NCBI GenBank assembly: GCA_017416805.1
Contig: JAFQBB010000019.1
Coordinates: forward strand, 1 to 64,000
DNA: 64,000 bases
Origin: Bacteroidaceae bacterium
GTDB taxonomy: Bacteria; Bacteroidota; Bacteroidia; Bacteroidales; Bacteroidaceae
Direction: 5' to 3'
How positions within the stretch are numbered: the stretch's first letter is position 1; every line of letters begins with the position of its first letter. Below, piece after piece: positions 24,102-33,879 of this stretch. Below the pieces are notes generated by a model. That model saw nothing but the letters and a program-made list of their open reading frames with translations. It was not told the origin of the DNA and ran no database searches. The position numbers were made by a program, and so were the translations under genes.

Positions 24102-25889
24102 TTACTTGCCTTTTTCCATCTGCTCCTTCAATGCAGCCAAAGCATCGATATCACCAAGAGTGGTAGAAGCTGCCTGATTCTGAATAACAGGAGTTTCCTC
24201 TTTCTTGGTATTCTTCTTAGCTGCAGCCTTCTTCTCAGCCTTAGCTTCTGCCTTAGCTACATCCTCATGAATACGGCTGTGAGAAAGGATAATGCGTTTG
24301 GCCTCTTTGTTAAATTCGATTACCTTGAATTCAAGTTTCTCTTCGAGTTGTGCCTGAGAACCATCCTCTTTTACCAAATGCTTGGGAGTAGCGAAACCTT
24401 CAACACCATAAGGCAATGAGATTACAGCACCCTTATCGAGCAATTCGATGATAGTTCCTTCATGAATAGAATCTACAGTAAATACTGTTTCGAATACATC
24501 CCAAGGATTTTCTTCCAACTGCTTGTGACCAAGGCTCAAGCGGCGATTTTCTTTATCAATCTCCAATACTTGAACTTCGATTTCGGCACCAATTTGAGTG
24601 AATTCAGAAGGATGCTTAACCTTCTTTGTCCAAGAGAGGTCTGAAATGTGGATAAGTCCATCAACACCTTCTTCAATTTCAACAAACACGCCAAAGTTTG
24701 TAAAGTTGCGTACTTTTGCTGTATGCTTGCTTCCTACAGGATATTTCTCATCAATAGCTTCCCATGGATCCTGCTTTAATTGTTTGATACCAAGTGACAT
24801 CTTACGTTCATCGCGATCCAAGGTCAGGATAACAGCTTCAATTGTATCACCAACCTTCATGAAATCTTGAGCGCTACGCAGATGTTGGCTCCATGACATT
24901 TCAGAAACGTGGATCAGGCCCTCTACACCAGGAGCAATCTCTACAAATGCTCCATAGTCAGCCATCACAACCACTTTACCCTCTACTTTGTCGCCAACCT
25001 TTAACTCGTTATCAAGAGCATCCCATGGATGAGGAGTCAATTGCTTCAAACCAAGAGCAATGCGCTTCTTCTCGTCATCAAAGTCGAGGATAACAACATT
25101 AATCTTTTGGTCAAGTTCAACAATTTCCTTCGGATCACTTACACGACCCCAAGAAAGGTCTGTAATATGAATCAAGCCGTCAACACCACCCAAATCGATG
25201 AATACGCCATATGAAGTGATGTTCTTGACTGTACCTTCAAGAACCTGTCCCTTTTCAAGTTTACCGATAATTTCTTTTTTCTGTTGTTCAAGTTCTGCTT
25301 CAATAAGAGCCTTGTGAGAAACAACAACATTCTTAAATTCCTGGTTGATTTTTACAACCTTGAATTCCATTGTCTTTCCTACGAAAACATCATAGTCACG
25401 AATAGGCTTAACATCAATCTGAGAACCTGGCAAGAATGCTTCAATTCCAAATACATCAACAATCATACCACCCTTAGTGCGACACTTGATGTAACCCTTG
25501 ATTATTTCTTCATTTTCCAAAGCTGCATTAACACGATCCCAAGAGCGTGCAGCGCGTGCTTTCTTGTGTGAAAGGATTAATTGTCCCTTTTTGTCTTCTT
25601 GATTTTCAATGAACACTTCTACTGTATCACCAATCGCTAATTCAGGATTGTAGCGGAATTCGCTCAGAGGAATAATACCATCTGACTTGTAACCGATGTT
25701 CACTACAACCTCGCGCTTGTTCATTGAAATAACCTTACCGTCAACAACTTCACTGCTGTTTACGTTGTTCAGAGTGCCATCATAAGCTTTCTCCAGTTCT
25801 TCTTTGCTGAGGCTTGTCTCAGCTGCACCATTTTCGTAAGCATCCCAGTTAAAATCTTCCATGGGTGCTACATTCTTAAATTTTTCCAT
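24102..25889 (-). CDS. rpsA: 30S ribosomal protein S1
   Basis: 595 residues with six S1/OB-fold repeats. The most typical carry KNITSYGVFIDLGGVDGLIHITDLSWGRVSDP, VVVMADYGAFVEIAPGVEGLIHVSEMSW and VRNFTNFGVFVEIEEGVDGLIHISDLSW. The first repeats (GKVISMNKREVVVNIGYKSDGIIPLSEF) are less regular, as in other S1 proteins. The C-terminus is a Lys/Ala-rich tail. It unfolds and delivers mRNA to the 30S subunit. It has its own promoter and terminator. Confidence 0.97.
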   Translation of the reverse strand: MEKFKNVAPMEDFNWDAYENGAAETSLSKEELEKAYDGTLNNVNSSEVVDGKVISMNKREVVVNIGYKSDGIIPLSEFRYNPELAIGDTVEVFIENQEDKKGQLILSHKKARAARSWDRVNAALENEEIIKGYIKCRTKGGMIVDVFGIEAFLPGSQIDVKPIRDYDVFVGKTMEFKVVKINQEFKNVVVSHKALIEAELEQQKKEIIGKLEKGQVLEGTVKNITSYGVFIDLGGVDGLIHITDLSWGRVSDPKEIVELDQKINVVILDFDDEKKRIALGLKQLTPHPWDALDNELKVGDKVEGKVVVMADYGAFVEIAPGVEGLIHVSEMSWSQHLRSAQDFMKVGDTIEAVILTLDRDERKMSLGIKQLKQDPWEAIDEKYPVGSKHTAKVRNFTNFGVFVEIEEGVDGLIHISDLSWTKKVKHPSEFTQIGAEIEVQVLEIDKENRRLSLGHKQLEENPWDVFETVFTVDSIHEGTIIELLDKGAVISLPYGVEGFATPKHLVKEDGSQAQLEEKLEFKVIEFNKEAKRIILSHSRIHEDVAKAEAKAEKKAAAKKNTKKEETPVIQNQAASTTLGDIDALAALKEQMEKGK

Positions 25890-25959
25890 TGATAAAAATA
25901 ATTGTTTGTTTTTTAGTTAATTACGTTAGACTTTATATTGACTAAACTTAAATCGGCCG

Positions 25960-25967
25960 CAAAGATA
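25960..25967 (-). promoter_or_regulatory. -7 box of rpsA
   Basis: Minus-strand TATCTTTG, with TTG (25988-25990) 20 bp further upstream. It gives a leader of about 65 nt before the ATG at 25889. Confidence 0.55.
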
Positions 25968-26001
25968 CTGCTTTTTATTTGATTGGGCAACATATTCTTA
26001 G

Positions 26002-26832
26002 TTAAATTATCCTCTTTGTCAGTCCCTCCATAGGGGTGCGTAAAGTTCGTCCAACTACAAGTCCGAATGAACGTGCAGCTTCGGTTACTTCACGATTAAA
26101 ATAATAGGCAATGGATCCTACAAAATGAACAGGTAAAGTTATGTCATAAGACAATACATTACGCTGGAAGAAACAACAAAACTGGTTGACAAGCAAATCG
26201 TGGATTGCCGGTTCATCGCGATATTGGCTGAGAAAAGGAGTAAATGATGCCAAAAAGCGGTTGGCCAATGGCTGGCGATATACCTGCTCCAACAACGAGG
26301 ACTGATTCAATTGGTATTCTGCAAGAAACTTCTGAGACAAATGCGGAGGAAGCTGTCCTTTCAAACAATCACTTACAAGAGTACGCCCTAAAACAGCTCC
26401 GCTACCTTCATCACCCAAGATATATCCCAAACATGGAGTATTGGCAACGACTTTTTGTCCATCGAATTGACACGAATTTGAGCCTGTTCCTAAAATGCAG
26501 GCTATTCCTGGCTCACCCTGACAAACGGCCCGGGCAGCACCTTCAAGGTCACTTGACACACGAATATCATTACACGACAATGCTTCTCGAAGAATATCTG
26601 CAACAATCTCTTTTTTCTCAGGCAAGGCGCATCCCGCCCCATAAAATTCCACATTCCGAATACAGTAAGGACCATCCAATTGTGAAACCATATTACCTAC
26701 AATACCCTTGATTATATCCGGCGATTGATGAAAAGGGTTGATTCCTTCTGTATTGATGCTCTGTATGATTGTATCTTGACTACAAATACACCAATCTGTT
26801 TTAGTGGAACCACTATCTGCTATAAGTCTCAT
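26002..26832 (-). CDS. BadF/BadG/BcrA/BcrD-type sugar kinase-like ATPase
   Basis: 276 residues. ASKHA fold: phosphate-1 motif MRLIADSGSTKTDWCI, ACILGTGSNSCQFDG (phosphate-2), and LGYILGDEGSGAVLGRTLVSDCLKGQLP (the conserved GDEGS block of N-acetylglucosamine-kinase-like members). VHFVGSIAYYFNRE is the adenosine motif. Proteins of this type in Bacteroidales are annotated as BadF/BadG ATPases and probably phosphorylate amino sugars, e.g. in cell-wall recycling. It lies 15 bp downstream of the GH2-GH43 gene in the same direction. Confidence 0.82.
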   Translation of the reverse strand: MRLIADSGSTKTDWCICSQDTIIQSINTEGINPFHQSPDIIKGIVGNMVSQLDGPYCIRNVEFYGAGCALPEKKEIVADILREALSCNDIRVSSDLEGAARAVCQGEPGIACILGTGSNSCQFDGQKVVANTPCLGYILGDEGSGAVLGRTLVSDCLKGQLPPHLSQKFLAEYQLNQSSLLEQVYRQPLANRFLASFTPFLSQYRDEPAIHDLLVNQFCCFFQRNVLSYDITLPVHFVGSIAYYFNREVTEAARSFGLVVGRTLRTPMEGLTKRII

Positions 26833-26847
26833 AGGATATACATTGAG

Positions 26848-29800
26848 TCAGTTAAAATATGTCATAGGTTTCCACGTATCCATCCATTTGACAAATGGAG
26901 TGCCGTCAGCACGAAATTGGATGGGCAACCATATGTAACGTCCGTCAATATGACGTTGTGGATGCCATTGGTCAGCCATGAAAACAAATGCATCCTTTTT
27001 ACCCTGAACAGGCAGGATATAGGTGCTCTGTCCACCAAACGTGAGATTGGCCTTGGGACCTACGCAAGGATTGGGATGCTTGGTCCAAGGACCATAAATG
27101 TTGTCTGCTGAAAACATGCGCGCTTCGTTAGGCTCCCATCCCGTACACCCTGAGGTTATCATCCAATATTTGCCATTTCGCTTAAAGATGGCCGGTGCTT
27201 CATTATGTCCGGCCGGAGCCAGGCGAACATATTTGCCGGTGTGACTCAAATAATCGTCACTCAATTCGGCAATATGCAAGGTCAAATTGTCCTCTGACGA
27301 ATAGATATGATAAGCTTTGCCATCATCATCCACGTAGAGGGTCATGTCGCGTGACATTTGCCCACCTTCCAAATCACGTTTGACAAACAGTCCCTTATCA
27401 ACAGCCTTGTACCATGTGGGGGTCCACCATTCTTTGTAATCATCTATGTCCAAAGCTTGCATGGCCGACTTCTCCTCATCCGTTATATCAAAAGGCAGGA
27501 TGTTGGGGTTCACACGTCCGCTACGGATAAATTGAAATGGCCCTGTCGGATTATCGCTCACGGCTACAGCCGCACGAGCGGCTTCGTAGCCACGGCCTTT
27601 CAGCTCGAGGTGAAACCACATGACAAACTTCTTCGTTTTGGTATTATAGATAACCTTCGGGCGTTCGATGACGCATCCTGCAATGATGTCGCTATTAGGG
27701 TCGTTGCTTACTCGCAACACTGGACCTTCGTTTCTCCAGTCTGTCAGATTCTTTGATGAGTAGCACATTACCCCCACCAATGCTTTACTGGTATTTTCAC
27801 TCTTGTGTTCGCCATACCAATAATAAGTTCCATTATGGTAAAGTACACCGCCACCATGAGCATTGATGTGGATTCCGTCAGTGTCAGGCCATAATTTGCC
27901 AGGGGCAATAGTTCCTTCTTTTCGGGGAGAAACCACGTTCACTTCAGCCGTAGCATCTTGTAACAGAGGTGACGAGCAATGTATGCGTATAGTTCCTTCT
28001 TCGCCTGTGCTCTGCACGTAGGCTAACAGACGGCCTTGGAACACACGTTGGCGTTGGTCGCGGTGATTGGTCATGTCGGTGTTGTCAGAATTTTCCAATC
28101 CCAACAGACGGCCAGGACCTTGTACCATACAGGTTATCATGTTGTCTGCCAGCTTTACTAAGATGCCATTTTCGTCAACAACTTCGATGAGAAAATGGAA
28201 AACAGACCCTCCTTCTTGCTCTTCTATAGGGGAGGGGAGTGGAATGTCCAACTTGTCTGTGTTAAAGGCTTTTGCCCCTCCCCCCTTGGGAAGGTTGGAA
28301 TAGGATTCGTCAATCGTTACCTTCAGAGCATAAGGTCGTCCCGATGTCTGTATGGTGTAGGTCGATTCTACTTCGCCAGTCTGATTGCATCCTTCGGCGG
28401 TCAATTTGCCAGGTTTGTAAGGTATATCCCAATGAATAATGCCTGTAGCATCGTCATAGGGCTTCATTTCACCAATCACTTCATCGTTGAGGAGAAGACG
28501 TGCTTGTGGCGAATTGGTATAACATACCACTCTGATGGTCTGTCCTTGACGATAGTTCCACAAGTCGTTCGCATCAATGGAAAGGTTGTTTCCACCCCGA
28601 CGGTTGTTGCCCTGTCGGCGCATGGGGTAAGTTCCTATGTACGTCACAGGATTTTCGCTCCAAAGTGAAGCACGGAACCAACCACGAGGTTTCTTAAAAC
28701 CGCCAAAGTCGAGTAATCCCGTGTGAAGGCCACGTGAAGGCCAACGCCCCGATTCTCCTAAATAGTCAGTGCCTGTCCAAATGAATTGGCCGAAAATATG
28801 TTCGCGGTCGCGCACTGCTTTCCATGCTTCGTATGACGAATGTGTTTCACTGCCGTAGATGATGCGGTCGGGGTAGGTTGTGTGGTCTTCGTCGTAGCGG
28901 TTCTCAGTATAGTTGTATCCTACCACATCTACAACTCCGGGGTAAGCTGTCTGGTTCGACATCACCACGCCGGCTAATGCACCTGTCACGGGCCGGCTGG
29001 TGTCAACTTCCTTTACACGGGCAGTCAGTCGTTTGGCAATCTCACCGATACGCATGGCATTGGGAGCGTCAGGCTTGTAACCGCCGAACATGGGTTGGTT
29101 GATGGTTGTGCCATCAAGCACAGGGTGTGAATATGGGTCATTGGGGTAATCCACTTCGTTTCCGATACTCCATAGGATAATACAGGGATGATTACGGTCA
29201 CGGCGTACCATGTCAGTTACGTCCTGTTCAATCCATTCTTCAAAGAAGTCGAAAGTTCCATCAAAGCTGGGGATACCAACGTTCCATCCCTGCATCCACT
29301 TGCGTTTGGGAAATTCCCATTCGTCACTTGCCTCATCCATTACCATCAAGCCCAATTCGTCACACAAATCATACACATCGGGTGCTTGCGGGTTGTGGCT
29401 CATGCGAATGGCGTTGGCTCCCATCTTCTTCAGATTACGCAAACGGCGTTCCCACACATCACGAGGCACTACACTTCCCAATACGCCAGCATCATGGTGC
29501 AGACATACCCCTTTTACCTTCATCCATTTGCCATTTAAGGCAAATCCCTTATCGGCATCAAACTGCAAGGTACGCAGACCTACACGACAAGTCGAACTGT
29601 CCAGCACTTCTCCGTTGGCCACTATTTCTGTTTTCAGTGTGTAGAGGTAAGGATTGTCCAATTCCCAACGCTTGGGTTCCTTGATTTTCAGACTGATGGC
29701 CTGTTTTACAATTGGCGAGTTAGCAAACTGGCGAGTTGACAAAGTTGAAGCCTGTTTTGCTACCTGCTTGCCTTCATCGTCATATATGGTGGCGTATAGC

Positions 29801-30459
29801 TGCAATTCATAATTCATAATTCCTAATTTAGAATTTTCCACCTCCATATCAACACGTACCGTAGCTTGCGAATTGCTTATCTTAGTGGCTTGCCAACCGA
29901 CGCCCCACTGAGCAAAGTGGATGTCACCGGCTTTTACCATCCATACGTCACGGTAAATGCCCGAACCTGTGTACCAACGGCTGTCGGCATAACGGCTATG
30001 GTCCACTCGTACAGCCAACACATTCTTGCCAACTTTCAAGTGTGGAGTCATGTCGTACATAAAGGAAATGTAACCATTGGGACGTTTACCCAACAAATGG
30101 CCATTCAGATAGACCTCACTACGGTTATATACTCCCTCGAAGTAAATGTAGTGGCGCTTGTTCGTGTCACTTACTTCAAACGTCTTGCGATACCAACCGA
30201 TGCCACCGGGCAGATAGCCTGTGCAACTGGCTAATGTGGGCGACATCTGTCCTTCGATACTCCAGTCGTGGGGGAGATTCAGTTTGCGCCATTTGCTGTC
30301 GTCATAGGTGGGTTTGGTGGCTTCTGTGGCATCTTCTAAGATGAATCGCCAATTGTCGTTGAACTTTTCGGATTGGCCGAACGATACCTGTGCCTTCACA
30401 GCTTGTCCGCTCCACATAATTGCCATGCAGAGCAGGCATAAATTAAAGATTCTTTTCAT
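26848..30459 (-). CDS. GH2 beta-galactosidase-like / GH43-like fusion glycosidase, secreted
   Basis: 1203 residues from the ATG at 30459 (MKRIFNLCLLCMAIMWSGQAVKAQ, signal peptide); a longer frame from 30534 would overlap yraN. N-terminal GH2: jelly-roll (DDSKWRKLNLPHDWSIEGQ, GGIGWYRKTFEV), Ig-like domain, then the TIM barrel with acid/base Glu in IILWSIGNEVDYPND (about residue 431) and nucleophile Glu in IIYGSETHSSYEAW (about 536). From about residue 850 a five-bladed GH43-like domain begins: GIHINAHGGGVLYHNGTYYWYGEH, like the exo-beta-1,3-galactanase group. The pairing suggests attack on type II arabinogalactan side chains and backbone (inference). Residues about 205-253 and 716-753 look like in-frame insertions of intergenic repeats. 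No SusC/D pair is nearby. Confidence 0.85.
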   Translation of the reverse strand: MKRIFNLCLLCMAIMWSGQAVKAQVSFGQSEKFNDNWRFILEDATEATKPTYDDSKWRKLNLPHDWSIEGQMSPTLASCTGYLPGGIGWYRKTFEVSDTNKRHYIYFEGVYNRSEVYLNGHLLGKRPNGYISFMYDMTPHLKVGKNVLAVRVDHSRYADSRWYTGSGIYRDVWMVKAGDIHFAQWGVGWQATKISNSQATVRVDMEVENSKLGIMNYELQLYATIYDDEGKQVAKQASTLSTRQFANSPIVKQAISLKIKEPKRWELDNPYLYTLKTEIVANGEVLDSSTCRVGLRTLQFDADKGFALNGKWMKVKGVCLHHDAGVLGSVVPRDVWERRLRNLKKMGANAIRMSHNPQAPDVYDLCDELGLMVMDEASDEWEFPKRKWMQGWNVGIPSFDGTFDFFEEWIEQDVTDMVRRDRNHPCIILWSIGNEVDYPNDPYSHPVLDGTTINQPMFGGYKPDAPNAMRIGEIAKRLTARVKEVDTSRPVTGALAGVVMSNQTAYPGVVDVVGYNYTENRYDEDHTTYPDRIIYGSETHSSYEAWKAVRDREHIFGQFIWTGTDYLGESGRWPSRGLHTGLLDFGGFKKPRGWFRASLWSENPVTYIGTYPMRRQGNNRRGGNNLSIDANDLWNYRQGQTIRVVCYTNSPQARLLLNDEVIGEMKPYDDATGIIHWDIPYKPGKLTAEGCNQTGEVESTYTIQTSGRPYALKVTIDESYSNLPKGGGAKAFNTDKLDIPLPSPIEEQEGGSVFHFLIEVVDENGILVKLADNMITCMVQGPGRLLGLENSDNTDMTNHRDQRQRVFQGRLLAYVQSTGEEGTIRIHCSSPLLQDATAEVNVVSPRKEGTIAPGKLWPDTDGIHINAHGGGVLYHNGTYYWYGEHKSENTSKALVGVMCYSSKNLTDWRNEGPVLRVSNDPNSDIIAGCVIERPKVIYNTKTKKFVMWFHLELKGRGYEAARAAVAVSDNPTGPFQFIRSGRVNPNILPFDITDEEKSAMQALDIDDYKEWWTPTWYKAVDKGLFVKRDLEGGQMSRDMTLYVDDDGKAYHIYSSEDNLTLHIAELSDDYLSHTGKYVRLAPAGHNEAPAIFKRNGKYWMITSGCTGWEPNEARMFSADNIYGPWTKHPNPCVGPKANLTFGGQSTYILPVQGKKDAFVFMADQWHPQRHIDGRYIWLPIQFRADGTPFVKWMDTWKPMTYFN
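28200..28310 (-). repeat. Intergenic-type G/C repeat inside the GH2-GH43 coding sequence
   Basis: GGGGAGGGGAGTGG on the left and CCCCTCCCCCCTTGGGA on the right resemble the arms at 12001-12152. In frame they read NLPKGGGAKAF ... IPLPSPIEEQEGG, replacing the short loop expected before the Ig-like strand HFLIEVVDENG. Confidence 0.5.
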
Positions 30460-30493
30460 CGGTAGTTTTATATTGTCCGTTTCATTATATTCC

Positions 30494-30865
30494 TTATCTG
30501 TTCCACATTGGTGGGAAGAATGCGTCAGGAACATGTTCTATTTCAAATGGTGGTTCCATTCCTATCACAGAAACAACATCGTACCGGATAGGTAAATTTA
30601 TGGAATAATAACGCACATATGCGCCGGCGGCGGAAACTATTCGACGAATTTTCCGATCATCAATGGCCTCATCAGGATATCCAAAATAAGTGTTCCGTCT
30701 TGTCTTTACTTCTACAAAAACGATTTCGTCACCATCGCGTGCCACAATGTCCAATTCCAATTTTCCACATCGCCAATTCCTGTGCATGATATAAAATCCT
30801 TTTTTAGTGAGGAAATTAGCAGCCTCTTCTTCGCCTTTTTTTCCAAGTTCATAATGTTCACTCAT
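30494..30865 (-). CDS. yraN: YraN family (UPF0102) endonuclease-like protein
   Basis: 123 residues. Pattern of UPF0102: GKKGEEEAANFLTKKGFYIMHRNWR, then GKLELDIVARDGDEIVFVEVKTRRNTYFGYPDEAID, which carries the PD-(D/E)xK-like residues (E-L-D, then E-V-K). Bacterial members are of uncertain role, linked to DNA metabolism. Its stop lies 35 bp before the glycosidase start, confirming the shorter start there. Confidence 0.9.
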   Translation of the reverse strand: MSEHYELGKKGEEEAANFLTKKGFYIMHRNWRCGKLELDIVARDGDEIVFVEVKTRRNTYFGYPDEAIDDRKIRRIVSAAGAYVRYYSINLPIRYDVVSVIGMEPPFEIEHVPDAFFPPMWNR

Positions 30866-30913
30866 AGTTTGTCTTTAATTTTCTAAGTCTGTATTGACGA
30901 TAAAATACCGTCG

Positions 30914-31714
30914 CTAATCCAATACGAATTCGATCTCTTTGAAACCAAAAGTATGCATTTGTCCCTGAGCATCCTCAAGTACCAAATGGCCATCCGGCTC
31001 AACACGGCGAATACGAGCATCAAACTCCATACCTTCGGAAATACGAAATTTATGGAAACCTACACGGCGAAACAACGCTTTGTGATACTTATCCACCAAA
31101 TCGTGTGTTTCACCTTGCTTTATTTGCCCGTAGTAAAAAGAAAAGCGCTGCATGATTTTCCTTAAGATTGTAAGCGGCTCTGTGGCATGACCCGTTATCT
31201 GCCATACACTTACAGGGTTTGGGGCATTGCTGGTGAAATGCTCTTGGTTTAAATTCACCCCCACACCAATAATACTGCGGTCTATACACTTGCCTATCAA
31301 ATCGTTCTCAATAAGAATACCTCCCAGTTTTTTCTTATTCCAATATATATCGTTGGGCCATTTAATACGTGGATGAGGTAAACGCACATAGTCATAAAGC
31401 ACCTCTTTTATACTTAATGCAATAGCTTGTGACAAAATGAACTGTTGACGAACTTCCAAAAACGTCGGACGAACAAGAATACTGAACGTCAGATTTTTCC
31501 CAGGCTCGCTCTCCCATGAATTACCCCGTTGTCCGCGTCCAGCTGTTTGTCTTTTAGTCACAACTGCCACTATTTCGTTCTTTACCTTATCGGCTGGCAA
31601 ACTACGCAAATAGTTATTTGTCGAATCCACCTCCTTAAGGGTTATGATTTGCACGTTATCCAGATTAGCTCCACCGTATCCGTGGCCGTGCAGAGGATGT
31701 TTCTTCTGTTTCAT
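30914..31714 (-). CDS. birA: Biotin-[acetyl-CoA-carboxylase] ligase
   Basis: 266 residues. Catalytic core: KEVDSTNNYLRSL, TKRQTAGRGQRGNSWESEPGKNLTFSIL (the GRGRxGxxW biotinyl-AMP loop), KWPNDIYWNKKKLGGILIEN and IIGVGVNLNQE. There is no N-terminal HTH, so it is a monofunctional ligase rather than a repressor. The C-terminal SH3-like domain (FDARIRRVEPDGHLVLEDAQG) is present. It attaches biotin to carboxylase carrier proteins. It runs in the same direction as yraN. Confidence 0.94.
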   Translation of the reverse strand: MKQKKHPLHGHGYGGANLDNVQIITLKEVDSTNNYLRSLPADKVKNEIVAVVTKRQTAGRGQRGNSWESEPGKNLTFSILVRPTFLEVRQQFILSQAIALSIKEVLYDYVRLPHPRIKWPNDIYWNKKKLGGILIENDLIGKCIDRSIIGVGVNLNQEHFTSNAPNPVSVWQITGHATEPLTILRKIMQRFSFYYGQIKQGETHDLVDKYHKALFRRVGFHKFRISEGMEFDARIRRVEPDGHLVLEDAQGQMHTFGFKEIEFVLD

Positions 31715-31750
31715 GTGTAGTCTTTATTTTAAGGTTTTACTGTTCAAACG

Positions 31751-31800
31751 CAAAAATAAGAACTTTTTTCTTGTTATTCAATTTATTCGCATTATTTTTG
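31751..31800. promoter_or_regulatory. Divergent -7 boxes for birA and the small basic protein gene
   Basis: Minus-strand TATTTTTG (31751-31758) faces birA; plus-strand TATTTTTG (31793-31800) faces the gene at 31810. The plus transcript would have almost no leader. Confidence 0.5.
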
Positions 31801-31809
31801 CAAATGATT

Positions 31810-32046
31810 ATGAGAAAGAGTGGAAAGAAACGAATGTTAGTAGCCTCAACAGAACCCAAACGCCATCAACGAATGGTGTGTCTGATAAGTGAGGAAGAAG
31901 CTCAGATTGTAGAAAACTACCTGAGGAAATATAAAATAACCAACAAAGGACGTTGGATGCGTGAGACCCTTTTGTCCTTTATCCACCGCAATATGGTGGA
32001 AGAGGATTATCCTACTCTCTTTAATGAACATGAAATGCGGAGATAG
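31810..32046 (+). CDS. Small basic conserved protein, possible ribbon-helix-helix
   Basis: 78 residues from the ATG at 31810 (MRKSGKKRMLVASTEPKRHQRMVCLI); the ATG at 31804 is an alternative. The N-terminus is strongly basic. RMVCLISEEEAQIVENYLRKYKITNKGRWMRETLLSFIHRNM has a strand-helix-helix spacing like RHH or MobC-type DNA-binding proteins (xVxLxxxExxxIxxYxxxxxxxxxRWxRxxxL). No partner is obvious; tadA follows 68 bp later. Family not recognised with certainty. Confidence 0.65.
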   Translation: MRKSGKKRMLVASTEPKRHQRMVCLISEEEAQIVENYLRKYKITNKGRWMRETLLSFIHRNMVEEDYPTLFNEHEMRR

Positions 32047-32113
32047 AGAGAAAGAGAATACCTCAAATTAGATAAAACACTAATAATAACCTTGAATCCA
32101 AGATATTTAATGT

Positions 32114-32545
32114 ATGACTGATGTCCAATACATGCAAATGGCCTTGCGCGAGGCACAATGCGCATTCGATGAAGGCGAAGTTCCCGTAGGAGCCATAGTG
32201 GTATGTAAAAACCATATAATAGCCCGCGCCCACAATCTCACCGAAACTTTAAATGATGTGACGGCTCATGCTGAGATGCAAGCTATCACTGCTGCAGCCA
32301 ATGCTATTGGAGGTAAATATCTGACAGATTGCACGCTTTACGTCACCGTAGAGCCCTGTGTGATGTGTGCCGGTGCTATTGCTTGGGCGCAAGTGAGCCG
32401 TGTGGTGTTTGGCGCCGCTGACGAGAAACGAGGTTACCGCCGATATGCTCCTGAAGCTTTGCATCCCAAAACCGTAGTAGAAGGAGGGGTGATGGCCGAT
32501 GAATCTGCAGCTTTAATGAAGAACTTCTTCAAGCAAAAAAGATAA
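32114..32545 (+). CDS. tadA: tRNA adenosine(34) deaminase / nucleoside deaminase
   Basis: 143 residues. Zinc deaminase motifs: VTAHAEMQAITAAANAIG (HAE) and LYVTVEPCVMCAGAIAWAQVSRVVFGA (PCxxC), plus AREAQCAFDEGEVPVGAIVV at the start. This matches TadA/CumB, which converts A34 to inosine in tRNA-Arg(ACG). The same family includes guanine deaminases, but EVPVGAIVV and length favour TadA. Convergent with folA (gap 14 bp). Confidence 0.88.
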   Translation: MTDVQYMQMALREAQCAFDEGEVPVGAIVVCKNHIIARAHNLTETLNDVTAHAEMQAITAAANAIGGKYLTDCTLYVTVEPCVMCAGAIAWAQVSRVVFGAADEKRGYRRYAPEALHPKTVVEGGVMADESAALMKNFFKQKR

Positions 32546-32559
32546 GTGGAAAGAAATAT

Positions 32560-33054
32560 TCACTTTCTTTTTCGTTCATAATCCACAAAAGCATAGCTGT
32601 ACAGATGCTTTTCATCAACAGAATGCTCTTCACGGCTCACTTCTTCCCAAACAGACCTGTCAATAAGAGGGAAAAACGTGTCGGCTTCTTGTGGAACATT
32701 ATCTACATGAGTAACAAGAATACGGTCAGCGCACGGCAAAGCTTGTTCATATACACTTGCGCCACCAATAATGTAAACCTCCTCTTCTTCCTTACAACGC
32801 TTCAATGCCTCTTCAAGTGAAGTGTAATGTTCCGCTCCTGAAAATGCAGTCTCTACATTGCGCGAAAGGACTATATTCCGTCTATTCGGCAACGCACCTT
32901 TGGGCAATGATTCAAACGTGTTTCGCCCCATAATTATGGTATGCCCAGTGGTCAGTTGTTTAAAACGTTTCAAATCATTGGGCAACCAATAAAGCAATTT
33001 GTTCTTGAAACCGATAGCACGATTTTTAGCTATACATACAATAATAGAAATCAT
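32560..33054 (-). CDS. folA: Dihydrofolate reductase
   Basis: 164 residues. [50 protein letters not shown] contains the folate and NADPH sites; the Asp in LPNDLKRFK is catalytic. [15 protein letters not shown] is the second NADPH motif. It makes tetrahydrofolate and restores the dihydrofolate produced by ThyA. Its start overlaps the thyA stop by four bases (ATGA), so translation is coupled. Confidence 0.95.
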   Translation of the reverse strand: MISIIVCIAKNRAIGFKNKLLYWLPNDLKRFKQLTTGHTIIMGRNTFESLPKGALPNRRNIVLSRNVETAFSGAEHYTSLEEALKRCKEEEEVYIIGGASVYEQALPCADRILVTHVDNVPQEADTFFPLIDRSVWEEVSREEHSVDEKHLYSYAFVDYERKRK

Positions 33055-33848
33055 ACAGCAACTACCCCCTTTATATGCGGATGAGGATCATACCCCTCTA
33101 TTTGGAAGTCTTCATATTTAAAACTAAATATATCTTTTACATCAGGATTGATGCACATGGTAGGCAATGGACGAGGTTCTCGAGTAAGCTGCAGTTGCAC
33201 CTGTTCCAAATGATTTGTATAAATATGTGTATCGCCCAAAGTATGGACAAAGTCCCCAGCCTTCAGTCCTGTAACTTGAGCCATCATTTGTAACAAAAGG
33301 GCATACGATGCAATATTGAAAGGGACTCCTAAAAAACAGTCCGCACTACGCTGATACAACTGCAAACTCAACCGGCCATCGGCCACATAAAATTGGAAGA
33401 AAGCATGACAAGGAGGCAAATTCATATTATTAAGGTCGGCCACATTCCATGCACTGACTATGATACGGCGCGAATTGGGATTGTGCTTGATGGTGTCAAC
33501 GACCTCTTTAATCTGATCAATATGACCACCTTTGTAATCGGGCCACGAACGCCACTGATAGCCATAAATATGTCCTAAATCACCTGTTTCAGGATCTGCC
33601 CATTCATTCCAAATACGCACTCCGTTTTCTTGAAGATATTTTACGTTAGTGTCTCCTTGAAGGAACCATAAAAGTTCATGAATAATAGACCTTAAATGCA
33701 GTTTCTTAGTAGTAAGCAAAGGGAATCCTTCCTCCAGATTGAATCGCATTTGATGACCAAAGATACTGATGATTCCCGTACCCGTGCGGTCATCTTTTCG
33801 TGTGCCCTCCTTTAATACTCGTTCAAGCAAATCAAGATATTGTTTCAT
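33051..33848 (-). CDS. thyA: Thymidylate synthase
   Basis: 265 residues, the classical ThyA length. [18 protein letters not shown], the catalytic Cys in [35 protein letters not shown] (dUMP phosphate Arg/Ser) and the C-terminal IKGVVAV are all present. It converts dUMP to dTMP with methylene-tetrahydrofolate. Operon with folA. Confidence 0.97.
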   Translation of the reverse strand: MKQYLDLLERVLKEGTRKDDRTGTGIISIFGHQMRFNLEEGFPLLTTKKLHLRSIIHELLWFLQGDTNVKYLQENGVRIWNEWADPETGDLGHIYGYQWRSWPDYKGGHIDQIKEVVDTIKHNPNSRRIIVSAWNVADLNNMNLPPCHAFFQFYVADGRLSLQLYQRSADCFLGVPFNIASYALLLQMMAQVTGLKAGDFVHTLGDTHIYTNHLEQVQLQLTREPRPLPTMCINPDVKDIFSFKYEDFQIEGYDPHPHIKGVVAV

Positions 33849-33879
33849 AATAATTGATTCTTTTTTTTGTTTTCTGATG

